Positions 48,470 through 60,435 of a stretch of 64,000 bases of DNA are shown piece after piece. The notes below the pieces were generated by a model. The model did no database searches, had not been told where the DNA came from, and saw nothing but the letters and a program-made list of their open reading frames with translations. The number at the start of each line of letters is the position of its first letter. Positions within the stretch are counted from its first letter, which is position 1. The stretch covers positions 373,872 through 437,871 of the forward strand of contig JXTB01000157.1 of assembly GCA_002914805.1 (NCBI GenBank), written 5' to 3'. The position numbers were made by a program, and so were the translations under genes. The DNA is from Parasponia andersonii. Lineage: Eukaryota > Streptophyta > Magnoliopsida > Rosales > Cannabaceae.

Positions 48470-48630
48470 TGAAAGAGTGATTATTTCTCTTGTTATTATT
48501 TTTCTGAAAAAGATACAATTTATAGGACAAAAAATATCTTCTAATTAATTACAAATATCTCTTAATTAATTATAAATATATGATTATAATATTTTATAAT
48601 TAATTCTAATTGATACAAAATAATTCAACA
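48470..48630 (-). repeat. 5' LTR of the minus-strand Copia
   Basis: Plus-strand ends are TGAAAGAG and TTCAACA. It is 161 bp, unusually short but within the range known for Copia. The primer-binding site adjoins at 48469 and below. Confidence 0.85.
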
Positions 48631-48635
48631 AGGGT

Positions 48636-48849
48636 CTCCCACCGGGCACACAAAAATTTATCCTCCCAAATTAGAAGGATTGGAAAAAATTGAAAAGAAA
48701 AAAAAACATGAATTGATAAATTTACCCATCAAGTTAATTAATTTTTAAAAAATAAAATAGATAATATGGTAATTTTTTAAATAAATAGTCTTCATATTTT
48801 CTATTTTTTTTTAAAGTAGGGCTTAACTAATGAATTCCACTTATTATAA
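48636..48849. other. Flank between Copia and SINE relic
   Basis: AT-rich; continuation of the sequence interrupted by the Copia. No gene is seen. Confidence 0.4.
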
Positions 48850-48993
48850 ATTAAAGGAAAATACTTACTACTATCCAATCTCTACCCCACCCGATTAGGG
48901 ATAATAGGCTTTCACGCCTACTCCTGATGTGACTCAAACCTATGACCAAGATCCTAGGTAGTGAGTGCTCTTACCACTTGAGCCAACTCACAA
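48850..48993 (-). mobile_element. tRNA-derived SINE relic
   Basis: On the minus strand a head like a tRNA gene is seen: box A TGGCTCAAGTGG (48974-48985), GTAAGAGCACTCACTACC, and box B GGTTTGAGTC (48931-48940), about 33 bases apart. A non-tRNA body follows (AGGAGTAGGCGTGAAAGCC, then GGGTGGGGTAGAGATTGG) and becomes AT-rich. The pieces cannot form a proper tRNA acceptor stem, so this is a SINE, not a tRNA gene. The 3' end is uncertain. Confidence 0.6.
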
Positions 48994-49518
48994 TTTTTAT
49001 CCTTTCTACCAAACAATTTATTGGATTATTACTCTCATTTCTCTCCTTCTTTCCTACACTCTTCATTCTTCCCACTCTCCTTCTGCCTTACCAAACATAG
49101 CCGTGGTGTTAATCCGTACCAATCCACATGAGAAAAGCTTCTGGTTAGTGGCTAGAGACAGACAGAAGTGCAAATTGAGTTGCGAAGCTCTTGGAGATGG
49201 AGAAAACATGGTGGTCTAAACCATGGCTTTGCCAACCATTGGTAATTCTTTTTGTTTTGTGAAACTAATTTTTGACCGTTGAGAGTAGTGGCAGGAGAGA
49301 ATGATTAAAGATATGTGATGTAAGCTGGATCCAATATGGAAGAAGGGTGAGATGTACAGGATAATTTAGCTCTCTCGGCTTTGCTTAGTTAGCAACATTT
49401 TGAAGGTTCGTTTTTGGTCAATTTCAATCTTCATTAGATATTGAGTGTCCTCTCATTTTTTGCTGGACATATCTGCCTTTACATTTTACCAAGTAATCCA
49501 TTGTCAAAACTGAATTGG
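48994..49518. other. Intergenic, repeat-like left edge
   Basis: 48995-49105 is CT-rich and ends CTTACCAAACATAGCC. A similar arrangement (TTTCTACCAAACAATTTATT... to CTTACCAAGTATAACC) lies at 40940-41045, so both are probably copies of one transposon end. No gene is seen in the rest. Confidence 0.4.
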
Positions 49519-49523
49519 GTGCC

Positions 49524-51047
49524 TATTAGGCTATTTCTAACACACAACCGTAAGTATACGGATCGTAACAAGTAATATAGAATAAAAGATTGTCGAACCC
49601 ATGAGGAGTACTTGATTTACAAATACTAAATGCTAACTAAAACTAGTTTTCAATTTATCCAAATGACAATATTCGATGGTTTTGTGCAGGAATTAAAATG
49701 TAAATAACAATGTAAAAGGAAAGAAAGAAAATTGAAAACTAAGCAACTAAAATAGTTCTTAAAATAATAGTAGGAAACTTAGAGATGCAATCTACCCTCT
49801 AACTCCTCATACTACTAATTTTCCTCATAAAACACTTATCCATGTAAAATTGACAACTGAGAATCCTAAAGTGCTCACAAAATCCTTTCTAAGACACAAG
49901 TGAAAATGTTTAAACCAGATAATATGTTATTCCTTACATAAATTGATTAGACTCATTAAGTTTAGTCATTCTCACACAAGGTTGCACAAGATATATAGGT
50001 ATATTCCAATCCTATGCAAACTTACCCTGTACTAGGCAAATCCTATGCAAACTTACCCTATACTAGGCAATCTTATGATGTTCTATTTATGTCCAAACTT
50101 ATAATCTCTTTCCCAAGTTCATATAGATTTCACAATACAAATCTATTTAATGGCCAAGTAAATAGATGCATTAAGCTCATGATAGAACAATCAACTCACA
50201 ATGGATGTCAAGAAGAATAGAGGAAAACAAAATAGTTGGATCACATTAGAGGTTCAATTGCCTCCCTAGAAATAGAGGTTAGTTTATGTTCATACAAGGA
50301 AAAATACAGCAAATATAACAAAACAGATATATATTCAAGTGCAGAAAATAAAAGAGAAAGATAAGAGTAAAAGGTAAGAAAAACACTTTTTGAAGCTTTT
50401 CACTCTAATTTTCTCCTCTTAAATCCTTTTCTTTGATGTTGTTTTCTTCCTTGGAGTAGCTCTAGAAACCCTTGGTTGGTAGGGTTTTCATCCCCCCTTT
50501 CGTCTCCTTTTCTCAGATGAGTGTAAGAGAGTTTATATAGAAGAAGCAAACTAGCCATGATCCAGATATTCTGCAACATATCTGCATTGGCACCGCGATG
50601 CTAAGACAGTCGAACAGGTGGCGTTGCAGTGCCGAGCTGTGGCACTGCGGTGCCACACCACACTATCAATGCCACGGCGCCGCAGGCGTGATGCTACGAG
50701 GCCACACCATCAATGCCACAACGCTACGGCGCCACTTCTTGGCAACACGACACCAATTCTCTGGAACTTCCTGCTCTGCGGCGTCATCTTGGTACTGCAA
50801 CACCCAGTTCTGCTCAATTCCTTTCATATTATCGGTGTTGCTGTACACTATTGAAACGTTGCTCGTCTGACTTTGCCCATAAATAATCGAAATTGCTTTA
50901 ATTTGGCTTCAGTTTCACTTGAAGAGTCGGAATTCTCCTCTTAATAACTTTTCACCTAAATTATCCATCAAAAACAACAAAATATTAAAAAAGCGCAATT
51001 CTTAAACTCGAAAGGATAGAAATGATAAGTGGAAAATATACTTATCA
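49524..51047 (-). mobile_element. Solo LTR, 1.5 kb, with perfect target duplication
   Basis: GTGCC flanks it on both sides (49519-49523 and 51048-51052). On the minus strand it starts TGATAAGTATATTTTCCACTT and ends after CCGTATACTTACGGTTGTGTG, a terminal motif seen in a widespread plant LTR family. No internal coding domain is attached. A GC-rich imperfect repeat (GCCAC-ACCA and TCAATGCCAC units) lies at about 50588-50745. The lineage (Gypsy or unclassified) was not resolved. Confidence 0.75.
50588..50745. repeat. GC-rich imperfect repeats within the solo LTR
   Basis: TGGCACTGCGGTGCCACACC, CAATGCCACGGCGCCGCAG, GAGGCCACACCATCAATGCC and AACGCTACGGCGCCAC recur with variations. The GC content stands out from the AT-rich rest. 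No protein is supported. Confidence 0.55.
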
Positions 51048-51052
51048 GTGCC

Positions 51053-52125
51053 CTTAGTTCCTACGTTATGCATGTCTTAGTCCTAGGTTGTCCTTCACAT
51101 TGTTGAGACAAGAGAAATAAAGAACAAATCTTGTAGAGTAGCAATCATCGCAAATGGGCCCTTTTTGTGCAATCTTTGGCTTGACTTTTCCTCCACGATT
51201 GGAAAATAGACCTGACTAGTGACTACTCACTAGTCATATTTTAGGTAAAATAATTACAATGAAATCTAATTCTCGTTAAAAAAAAAAAAAAAAAAACTTG
51301 CTTTAGTCGTATTTTACAAAGTGATTTTTTTTTAGGTTCTTATAGAAAAGTGACTAAAATTTGGTGTATATTTTTTAAATATTATTGTAAAACATGTGTT
51401 ATATATATTTCTATACTAAGTATATAATTTTATATACTAAACATAAAAATTTACGTACCCAATATATTTTAGTATATTAACTAAAATTAATGAATAAATA
51501 TATCTATCAAATACAAAAATATATATATTTAGACATTTAATTGTAAAATTTAAAAAATTAACATAAATTTAATCAAATTTAAAATATTTACCTGTTGGCG
51601 GAAATTTTTCATATAGTTCTACCCAAGTCAACGTTCTAATGCGCTGTCCTAATTCAAGTGTGGACATGGAATCTTGATCCTTAGTACTAACAGTCCAAGA
51701 CTACACTTAGACACCCAAGCCGAAGATATCCTTCATTAGATTGATAGTATGACAGAATTAAACGTGATTGGAAAAGTATTATCATATTGGAGACTAGTTC
51801 AAGTATGTCGGCACATTATTCACTGACTCCACTTGATTAATTAGCTCATAATTACATGATCAAGTTGTGCGATTTTGACGTAACTAACTCACAATCCGCA
51901 TAAAACATCATAATCCCATTGCAAACATAAGGACTTCGATAAATAAAAAAAGAGTACTGATTACCCACTCGAAAAGGGGTAAATCCCTGTAAATTGAATA
52001 GTGTCAAGAAGAAAGAACCCTAAAATATATTCACAAAACGACCACGAAACCTCTCTCTGTTATTAATTTCTCTACTTGACCCAAAAAGCATGTCGTTTGG
52101 GCCTTCTTGTTGTCGTTTGTAGTTC
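51053..52125. other. Intergenic, downstream of the HMA gene
   Basis: AT-rich, with an A-run at 51278-51297. The part just left of 52126 is the 3' untranslated region of the HMA gene on the minus strand. No other gene is seen. Confidence 0.45.
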
Positions 52126-52679
52126 CTATTTGGCCACGGCTGCAATACTGATGATGTGAGCTTCACCCAGCTTCTTCCTCAGAGCCTTGGCCAAGTCTAC
52201 GGCGTCAACCCCATCCCCAATCACCACCACTTTATCTTTCGCCTCTCCTTCTAACCCCACGAAGTTTACACCTGTAATATTAATTAAAATTATATTAATA
52301 TTCCAATTAATTAAAACTATATAAAAATTAATTTTACTTGTACACTCTCAGAAACATGATCACTAATTAAATTAATTTAGTACGTAACGATTTATATATA
52401 TCTATATATATATATCTATATATCTATATACACTTCAATGTAATATACAAACCTTCTTTGACTGCAGCAACCTTGAGTGCCTTAGTCTGGCATTTCTTGC
52501 ATTTCATTTGTACCTTCATCACAATCTTTTGCTGCGCACATTAAAATTAAAAGTGTCACTAATAGAAACGGCTTTGATCTTACACACACACAGATATATG
52601 TATATATATATATATACATATATGATTCTCAATTATCTAAATTATATATGCTTTGGAGTGTTAATTAGCATACCTTCAT
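52126..52679 (-). CDS. Small HMA-domain metal-binding protein (HIPP-like)
   Basis: Three exons, 52674-52679 (only Met-Lys), 52453-52531 and 52126-52271, all with GT-AG borders, give 76 residues. It is essentially one heavy-metal-associated domain with beta-alpha-beta-beta-alpha-beta fold. KIVMKVQMKCKKCQTKAL holds the metal site, GVNFVGLEGEAKDKVVVIGD the middle strands, and AKALRKKLGEAHIISIAAV the final helix and strand. The site reads MKCKKC, which keeps the two Cys of the MxCxxC motif. There is no CaaX box (it ends IAAVAK), so it is not isoprenylated like classical HIPPs. Relatives are often annotated as HIPP47-like or ATX1-like, with roles in metal handling or as effector targets. A TATA box and G-box lie upstream. 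It looks intact. Confidence 0.88.
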
Positions 52680-52817
52680 CTTATCTCCTACTTCGTATTG
52701 AGTATTACCTTCGAAAAATTGTTTAAAGAAGAAAGTAGTGGAAACGATAATTGACGATGTATATGGCTATATAGCTAGAGGTCGACTCTTACAACGAAAC
52801 ACTTGGCTGTGTCCAGG

Positions 52818-52850
52818 TTTATATAGGCGTCCCCCTCAAATGCCACGTGG
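52818..52850 (-). promoter_or_regulatory. TATA box and G-box of the HMA gene
   Basis: The minus strand reads TATATAAA (52818-52825), about 140 bases before the start codon. CCACGTGG, a full palindromic G-box, lies at 52843-52850. Their close spacing upstream of the gene supports a real promoter. Confidence 0.6.
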
Positions 52851-54233
52851 TGAGCTAGCTGAGGAAGGTGGTAGGAAACTTCTTCCTCAAAATCAAGTCG
52901 ACCCGACCCAGTAAGTCTTCCTTCTCAAAAAGTCACAGCTTGACCAGTGACTGACCCTGGCTTAAAGACTTGCAACATTTTTTTAGAGAAATTTCAAATC
53001 TGGCGTCTAAACCGTGTTCGTTGGACTCGCATGCACGTACAGTAATAACAGTAGGAATGGAATAGCGGGAAAAGGGACTTTGAGAGTTAAGTCCAATTAC
53101 TAATTAAAGTCCTGTCCAGACGCGGTTTTTGGCCATATTCCATAATCAAATCATATATGATATCTCATATTTAGTCATAAATGAATCCACCTACCTAGCT
53201 AGCTCATTTCTTAAACATATTAGCATCATATTACATAGTCAAGTCAACTAGCCAGTACTAAATCTGAAAACATGTGTTGATCCTTCCGATTGGGGGTTCA
53301 AAATATATGAATTTTAAATAGTAAATATGAAGCCCCTAGTCCCTTGACTAGGCTGGTAATCATATACTCACCTTGAATTTTTAAAGACGAGGAAATTAGG
53401 GAATAAACCAACTTTTAAAAAGATATCTCAAATATACGGTACACCTCTTCTTCTTATTATTTTCATACGGTGTTCTATTGATAAATACCATTTTTTGAAA
53501 CTTTGTAATTAAAACCTTTCTGTAATTGAAAATTAGGGCGTTAAAAGTTCTTCTCTTCTTCTTCATTGAATTTCAGAGCTTAATATCTCTGAAATTTGTT
53601 TCATTCTTCACAATCTTAAGCAAGTCAGATTAAAACACGTCTCGAGGATCTCGGCGGCAACAAAGAGGATGGTTCCGGCGAAGATGGTAGCAAGGGCAGG
53701 AATGTGACCAAGGAAGATTGAGATGACTTGATGTGGGTTGATACAAACAGGGCAGGTCCGGCTAAGTGAGCTTCAGAAAAGCCTTGAGTCAGCGAGCTTC
53801 AGTCGGATATTCTTAATCGATGGCCAATTTCTATATCTCGACCAAGCTATGTGTTCTTCAATCCGGGTTCCTATAGATTCTTGTATTGAATCACTTTAAT
53901 AGAAATTCTGTTTGTTTATTTATTTTTATCTTGATAATGGTAGAGTTTGATTAATAGTTTCTTAGAGGTAGGTTTATTTGTGGGGAGTTTGTTGATTGTA
54001 TTTGTTTGGAGTTTTTTAATTCTACTTGTGAAAATAGCTGTATTAAAGATGCAAGAAATTTGTTTAATAAAATGCTTCTAAGAGATAAAAAACAAATATT
54101 GTCTAGATATAGTTTTAATTCAAGCAACATAATAATTTTATAGAGTTGAATGATATCAATATTACTATCTTTTCTTTTTCGCTATCATATATTTTGAGTA
54201 CAATAACGATCTTTAAGTAGCTATATTTCCGTT
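52851..54233. other. Intergenic, upstream of the HMA gene
   Basis: No gene is recognised. A short GC-richer block (about 53630-53770) is open in more than one minus-strand frame and could be a gene fragment (one frame reads HIPALATIFAGTILFVAAEIL). No match was recognised. The Gypsy element starts at 54239. Confidence 0.4.
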
Positions 54234-54238
54234 AGCAT

Positions 54239-55629
54239 TGTCACGATCCAAACCCCGGAGTAGTGGCAGAAGTGGAATTTCACATTTTTTTTTTTACTTT
54301 TACCAGTGGACCTATTCTGCAGTTCATAGTCATTAATAAACACAGATTGAAAAATTTTAAGAAAAATTAAATTCTCAGTTATATCACTGAGCATCATCAT
54401 TCACACCTCAATATCACACTAGAATGACATATATAATTACAGACATTTTTAAAGTAATATATTTAACAAGAATGCTAGTAATATCCATTATTGAACAAGA
54501 TTTAAATACGAGTCTTGTATTCACACTCCTAGCATTACCAAGTTTCAAAATACAAATAAAAGATAACTTCTTAATCCACTTGCTGACCGTCAATGTCATA
54601 CTGGATACCACCTGTGGAGAAAGTAGGGAGGGTGAGCATAAATTACTCAGTAGGTTATCCAATTTACCTTTTGGGAAAATTTTTTATAAATCTCAAAACA
54701 TCTGCATGGTTAGTAGTAACGGAAAGCATTTCTATAAATATTAAGGATTGAAATCATTTATAGAAAATCATACTAAAACCAAAACCAGATATATATATAT
54801 ATATATATATATATATCCAGGTTAAAACAAATAGAAAACCATAATAAAACAAGCATAGTGCACATCACATAAATTAACACATCACATGAGTTCTCATCCT
54901 CTCATCATAACTAGAGCAACTTATACTACATCTATTGAGTGTTCTTTGCCTGACATCTATCTCTAAAAACCGGAGTGTCACCCATGTGTCAACTCCTACC
55001 GAACCAGAGGGGCACCAAATGCCTACGCCTACCATATGGAGATAGTCAGAAAACAAACCCCGCGCGAGTTTACGGGCTCTCACTGAAAGTGGGTGTACTA
55101 GTCCGCCTACTACAATACCGTGATGCCTAAGACGACTCTCATACATGATCGTATGAAATATGCAATATATATAGAGTCTCAAACAACCATGCAGTAGTTT
55201 AACATTCTAGACATGCTATGATTTTTAATTAAAATCCATTTTGTACTTTAAAATCCAAAAGTACAGTTTCTATAGTTTTACCAAATTCCAAGTATAAAAA
55301 CTTGTATAAAATCATATTTAAAAATATCTAGAGCATCGGGACACATAGCGCAATCTGATTTGACCGAAAAAAATAAGTTTCTGAAATTCCACTTTATCCA
55401 CAATTTTAAAAAGATTCTTTCATTTTAGTCTCTTTTTAATTACACTTTTTCCCCCAATTTGAAATTTCTTTTTCATTTTGGCCCCAAAAGTACCCAGACT
55501 TTATCTTGTCTAGATTCAACACCAAATTTATTTCCGATTTGTATTTAATTAATCAAAAAAATATAAAATTACTAAATTACCCTCGAACCAAAATTACTTA
55601 ATTACCCTCACAAAAATTGGGATTTTACA
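54239..55629 (-). repeat. 3' LTR of the Gypsy chromovirus
   Basis: It aligns by eye with both ends of the right LTR but is only 1.4 kb. An AT dinucleotide run near 54789-54816 is much longer than in the partner (about 60980), showing microsatellite growth since insertion. Confidence 0.85.
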
Positions 55630-58600
55630 TCCTTTCTCCCTTAAAAGAACTTTGTCCCGAAATTCGGATACAAGGGTCAAAGTACAACTTCAAGTTGAAA
55701 ATTAAACAGATGAGGATACTTTTCATACATTTCTGCTTCTAGCTCCCAAGTGGCTTCGTCTTCCTTATGGTGTTGCCAAAGAACCTTGAGAAGTGATATC
55801 TCCCTATTTCGAAGCACTTTAAGCTCTCTCCCCAGTATTCGAACTGGTTGTTCCTCATATGTCACATCCTCTTGTAATGGCACTTCCACATACTAGATAA
55901 CATGAGATGGATCAGGTACATACTTCCTGAGCATCGAGATATGAAAAATATTGTGTACTCGGCCTAAATGTGATGGCAACTCCAAGTGATATGCTACGGG
56001 CCCAATTCTAGAAGTAATCTCGAATGGTCCAATATATCTTGGAGCCAATTTGCCTTTAAGCCCAAATCTAGTGATCCCATGCCTTGGCGTTACTTTCACG
56101 AATACCTGATCACCAACTTTGAACTCTACTTCACGTCTCTTTGGGTCCGCATAGCTATTCTGTCGACTCTGCATGACTTTAAGCCTTTGTTGAATCTTGT
56201 TAATTTTCTCAGTAGTCTCTTGTATCAGTTCTGGCCCTAGAATGACATGTTCCTCAGCATCAGCCCAACATAAGGGTGATCTATATGGCCTTCCATATAA
56301 TACTTCATACGGAGCCATGCCAAGACTGGTTTGATAGCTGTTGTTATAAGAAAACTCCACCAATGACAGGTGATCATCCCAGCTCCCACCAAAATCCAGT
56401 ACACAAGAGCGAAGCATGTCTTCTAGAATCTAAATAGTCCTTTTAGATTAGCCATCTATCTGAGGATGGTGAGCAGTAATGAGATTTAGTTCCGTTCCCA
56501 AAGCTCTCTGCAAAGCTCTCCAGAACGTAGAAGTAAATCTTGGGTCTCTGTCTGAAACTATACTTGATGGTACTCCATGTAATCGAACAATATTATCTAT
56601 GTAGAGACGACTAAGCTTGTTGAGTGAAAAATCAGATCTGATTGGTATGAAATGAGCAGTTTTCATCACACGGTTAACAATTACCCAAACTGCGTCGTTC
56701 TTTCTTCGGGTCGTAGGCAAACCCATTGCAAAGTCCATGGAGATTTTATCCCACTTCCATTCTGGTACGGGTAAAGGCTATAGTAGTTCGGCTGGTCTCT
56801 GGTGTTCAGCTTTAACTTGCTGACATGTCATGCACTTAGCCACAAAAGTAGCTACATCACGTTTCATGCCTTTCCACCAATACTGTCTCTTTAGGTCATG
56901 ATACATCTTGGTGCTACCAGAATGTACTGCAAATTTAGATTTATGAGCTTCAGTGATAATGGTCTCTCTAAGATAAGGATCATTAGCTACTACCAACTTG
57001 CCTTTGAAAAGCACAAATCCTTCTCTATTTGTACTCCAACCTTCTAATTGTTCACCACTTTCGAGTTGATTCCAAATCGTCCTTAACTCTTGGTCTTGCC
57101 ATTGACTTTGCTGCATAGTTTGGAGAAGTACAGGTATGGCAACAATATTACTGAGGTAAGCAGCGTTCCAGACTCGAAGTACTACAAGTTATAATCACCA
57201 ATTACCAATGAGTTCTTCCAATCTCGAAATATAAGTGCTGCTAAGGAGCTAAGCGGTTTTCTACTCAAGGCATCAGCTACAACATTGGCCTTGCCAGGAT
57301 GGTATTGTAGTTCGAAGTAATAATTTTCCATATACTCAACCCATCTTCACTGCCTCAGATTCAGATCCCGTTGAATGAAGAGATATTTCAAACTCTTATG
57401 GTCAGAGAATATCTCAAATTTCATACCATACAGATAACACCTCCATATTTTGAGTGCGAAAATTATTGCTGCAAGCTCGAGGTCATGGGTAGGATAGTTC
57501 CTCTCATGTGGTTTCAATTGACGAGAAGCAATGCTACAACTCGACCATATTGTATCAGAACACATCCTAATCCCATCTTAGAGGCATCGATATACACCAT
57601 ATAAGATTCATTACTCTCAGGAACTATAAGAACAGGTGCAGTTGTCAAACTGTGCTTTAATTTCTTGAAAGATTCTTCACAATCACTATCCCAAATAAAC
57701 TTGACGTCCTTTCTGGTCAGCCATGTCAATGGTAATGTAACCCTTGAGAAGTTTTGAACAAAACGACGGTAATTAACTGCTAAACCGAGGAAACTTTGTA
57801 TCTCTATCATATTCTTAGGTCTTTCCCACTTTAGAATAACTTCTACCTTAGTAGGATCGACTTAGATACCTTCTTGAGAAATTACATACCCCAAGAATTT
57901 AACTTCTGATATCCAGAAGTCACATTTTGATCTTTTGGTATATAATTATTGACTTCTCAAAACTTCAAGCACTATCCTGAGATGTTCGGCATGATCTTCT
58001 TGAGTCTTGGAATACACCAGGATGTCATCAATAAAAACAACTACAAAATGATCCAAGTATGGCTTAAAAATCCGATTCATGAGGTCCATAAAAGCTGCAG
58101 GTGCATTCGTTAAACAAAAAGACATTACCAGAAACTCAAAGTGACCATAACGAGTTCTGAATTCTGTTTTCGGTATATCTTCCTCTCTTATCTTCAACTG
58201 GTGATAACCTAACCTCAAGTCAATTTTAGAGAAAGATCTTGATCCACCAAGTTGATCAAATAGCTCGTCAATCCTTGGCAAAGAATACTTGTTCTTTATC
58301 GTCAGCTGGTTCAACTTCCTGTAGTCCACACATAGCCTTAAAGTACCTTCAACTTTTTTGGCAAATAAAATAGGAGCACCCCAAGGAGAAGTACTACTTC
58401 AAATGAAACCCTTAAATAACAAATCATCCAATTGTTCTCTCAATTCGTTCATCTCTGCAGGAGCTATGCGATAGGCTGGAATAGAAACTTGTTAAACTCC
58501 AAGAACAAGGTCAATACAGAACTCGATCTCCCTATCTGGTGATAATCCTAGTAAATTCTCAGGAAATACCTCTGGATATTCACTCACCACTGGAATCCAT

Positions 58601-60435
58601 AGGTCTTGATCAATAGTTCTCTCTTCGCCATCGATGATAAACAAGTTCCCATAATACTCAAGTCTCTTCCTACCACCTAAACAGGCTTTTAGAACAGGAC
58701 TTGGTTTCAAAGAATTCATTCAGGTTTGATATATTATGGGTCATCCATCATCCAGAAAAAGAGTTACTCGCTTATCATAACAATCGACAATAGCTCGATA
58801 CTTAGATAACCAATCCATACTAAGTATTACATCGTATTGTTTCATTGATAATACAATTAAATCAGCAAGTAATTCTTTACCATTAATCACCACACAACAA
58901 GATTTACACACACTAGACACATCAGTTACACCATCCAAAGATGTTCCCAAAGCCAAGGCATAATCCAACTCAAATAATTCTAACCCCAGAAGTTGAACAA
59001 ACAACAAGGATATGAATGAATGAGATGCACCAGTTTCAAACAAAACACATGCCCAAGAATATGAAATAAGAACCATACTGTCAAAAACACTTCGGCTAGT
59101 GTGTTCATTGGTACCATCAGTTCCAGAAATTCCATAAACTTGGCTAGTGACTTTTCCTTTTCTCTTATTGCCTCTTCCTTATCCAGGACGACTGGTTCTA
59201 GATCCCGAACCACTGCTACCATATCCACGCCCTCCTTGACTCCCTGAAGCCTGAGGAGTCTGGAAATTTTAAGTATACCCCTGGGGGCAGTACTGGTGCT
59301 GGTAAGATGGTGGAGATGAAAAAGCTTGGGAGACACCCTGAGATTGCTGTGACCTAGCTTGAGTGTTCTGAGGAGGTGTTGAACCAGAATAGCTTCCATG
59401 TGGTCCTTCCTAAGAAAGAGGGGATTTTTGTAGACGTTTTGGGCACTCATTCCTCTTATGGCCCTGCTGACCACAGCGGTAACACATATAGGGGCTGAAC
59501 CTCTTACTACCTACTGAATTACTGCTAGTATAACTTCCGCTATTAGGTAGACCTTGAGCAGACCACTGTCCTTGGTTCTTCTTGTTCATTTTTCTCTCAT
59601 TACTTTTATTCTTCCTTGCACCCTACTCATTCTCTACGGCTTTAGCTCATTGGGTAGCTACCACTACTTCAAAAAGAGTGGCAAAAGAGTGAATAGCAAT
59701 ATGGTTGTGGATGTTTCAAGTCAGTCCATTCTTGAACTTCGTAATTTGGTAAGTGTCACTCACCGCAGGACTAAGGGCAAGACTTGCCAATTCTGTGAAA
59801 TCTATCATGTATTGGTTTATAGTTCTATTCCCTTGTGTAAGTCTCTCAAAACAACCAACTACTTCAGCTTGTTGATCATCATTTGCATAATGTACTTTGA
59901 AGAGTCTCTCAAATTCTTCCCAAGTTACGCCTTCTACATTTTGCATAACCACAATTGTCTCCCACCAATGGATAGCATTTCCCGTCAAGCGAGAGATAGC
60001 AAACACAGCCTAGAACTCTCTAGGAGTACCCAGGGTCCGAAAATGTCGTATCATCTCACGCAACCATGCGTTGGCAACAAGTGGGTCAGGGGTTCCATCA
60101 TATTGTCTAGGTTGAAGGCATATAAACTTCTGAAGATGATCAGCCTAATCAGGTTGACGCTCTTGCTATGGTTGAGGCTAAAGGTTAGGACCTTACATCT
60201 CACAAAAAGCATGACGCACAGCTTCGAAAAATTGGTTGAAGTTTTGTGGAATTGGAGGGGGCTCGGCACCAGGTTGGTGCCTCGGAGTTCTCCTAGGAGG
60301 CATTTTGAAAGTCTGAAATGATATACCAAACTATTAGAAAGGTAATGATGCATATCGTCATAAAAACAATTTCAATCTAGTTTAATGGTGCTATGTCTGA
60401 GGTATTAAAACTCAAAGCTCTGATACCAAAATTTA

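Larger units (their letters stand above)
43380..48630 (-). mobile_element. Ty1/Copia LTR retrotransposon (fossil), minus strand, short LTRs
   Basis: The ends are two short LTRs, 43380-43518 (3') and 48470-48630 (5'), inside a 5-bp duplication AGGGT (43375-43379 and 48631-48635). Next to the 5' LTR the minus strand reads ATGGTATCACAGCAAG, a Met-tRNA-type primer site. The polypurine tract CTTGAAGGGGAG abuts the 3' LTR. From right to left come gag (about 47804-46900, with zinc knuckle CTHCNQNGHTKNRC), protease (VWIIDSGVTDHM), integrase (about 46113-45820), reverse transcriptase (about 45170-44040, YIDDMVVIG) and RNase H (about 43799-43530). It has all domains of Copia, but it is broken on the order of ten times. 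The LTRs differ by several per cent, so it is of moderate age. Confidence 0.9.

Noticed and set aside
48931-48993. Possible functional tRNA gene
   Set aside because: A and B boxes are present but no acceptor stem or clover-leaf can be formed; a SINE head fits better.
50598-50870. Overlapping open frames in the GC-rich part of the solo LTR
   Set aside because: Low-complexity His/Arg/Cys-rich products of an imperfect repeat, open on both strands; not coding.
53630-53770. Possible gene fragment with a hydrophobic stretch
   Set aside because: Several frames are open and none could be matched to a family; mentioned only as unexplained.
59554-60321. 255-codon open frame on the plus strand
   Set aside because: It lies opposite the gag region of the minus-strand Gypsy element and has no recognised domain.
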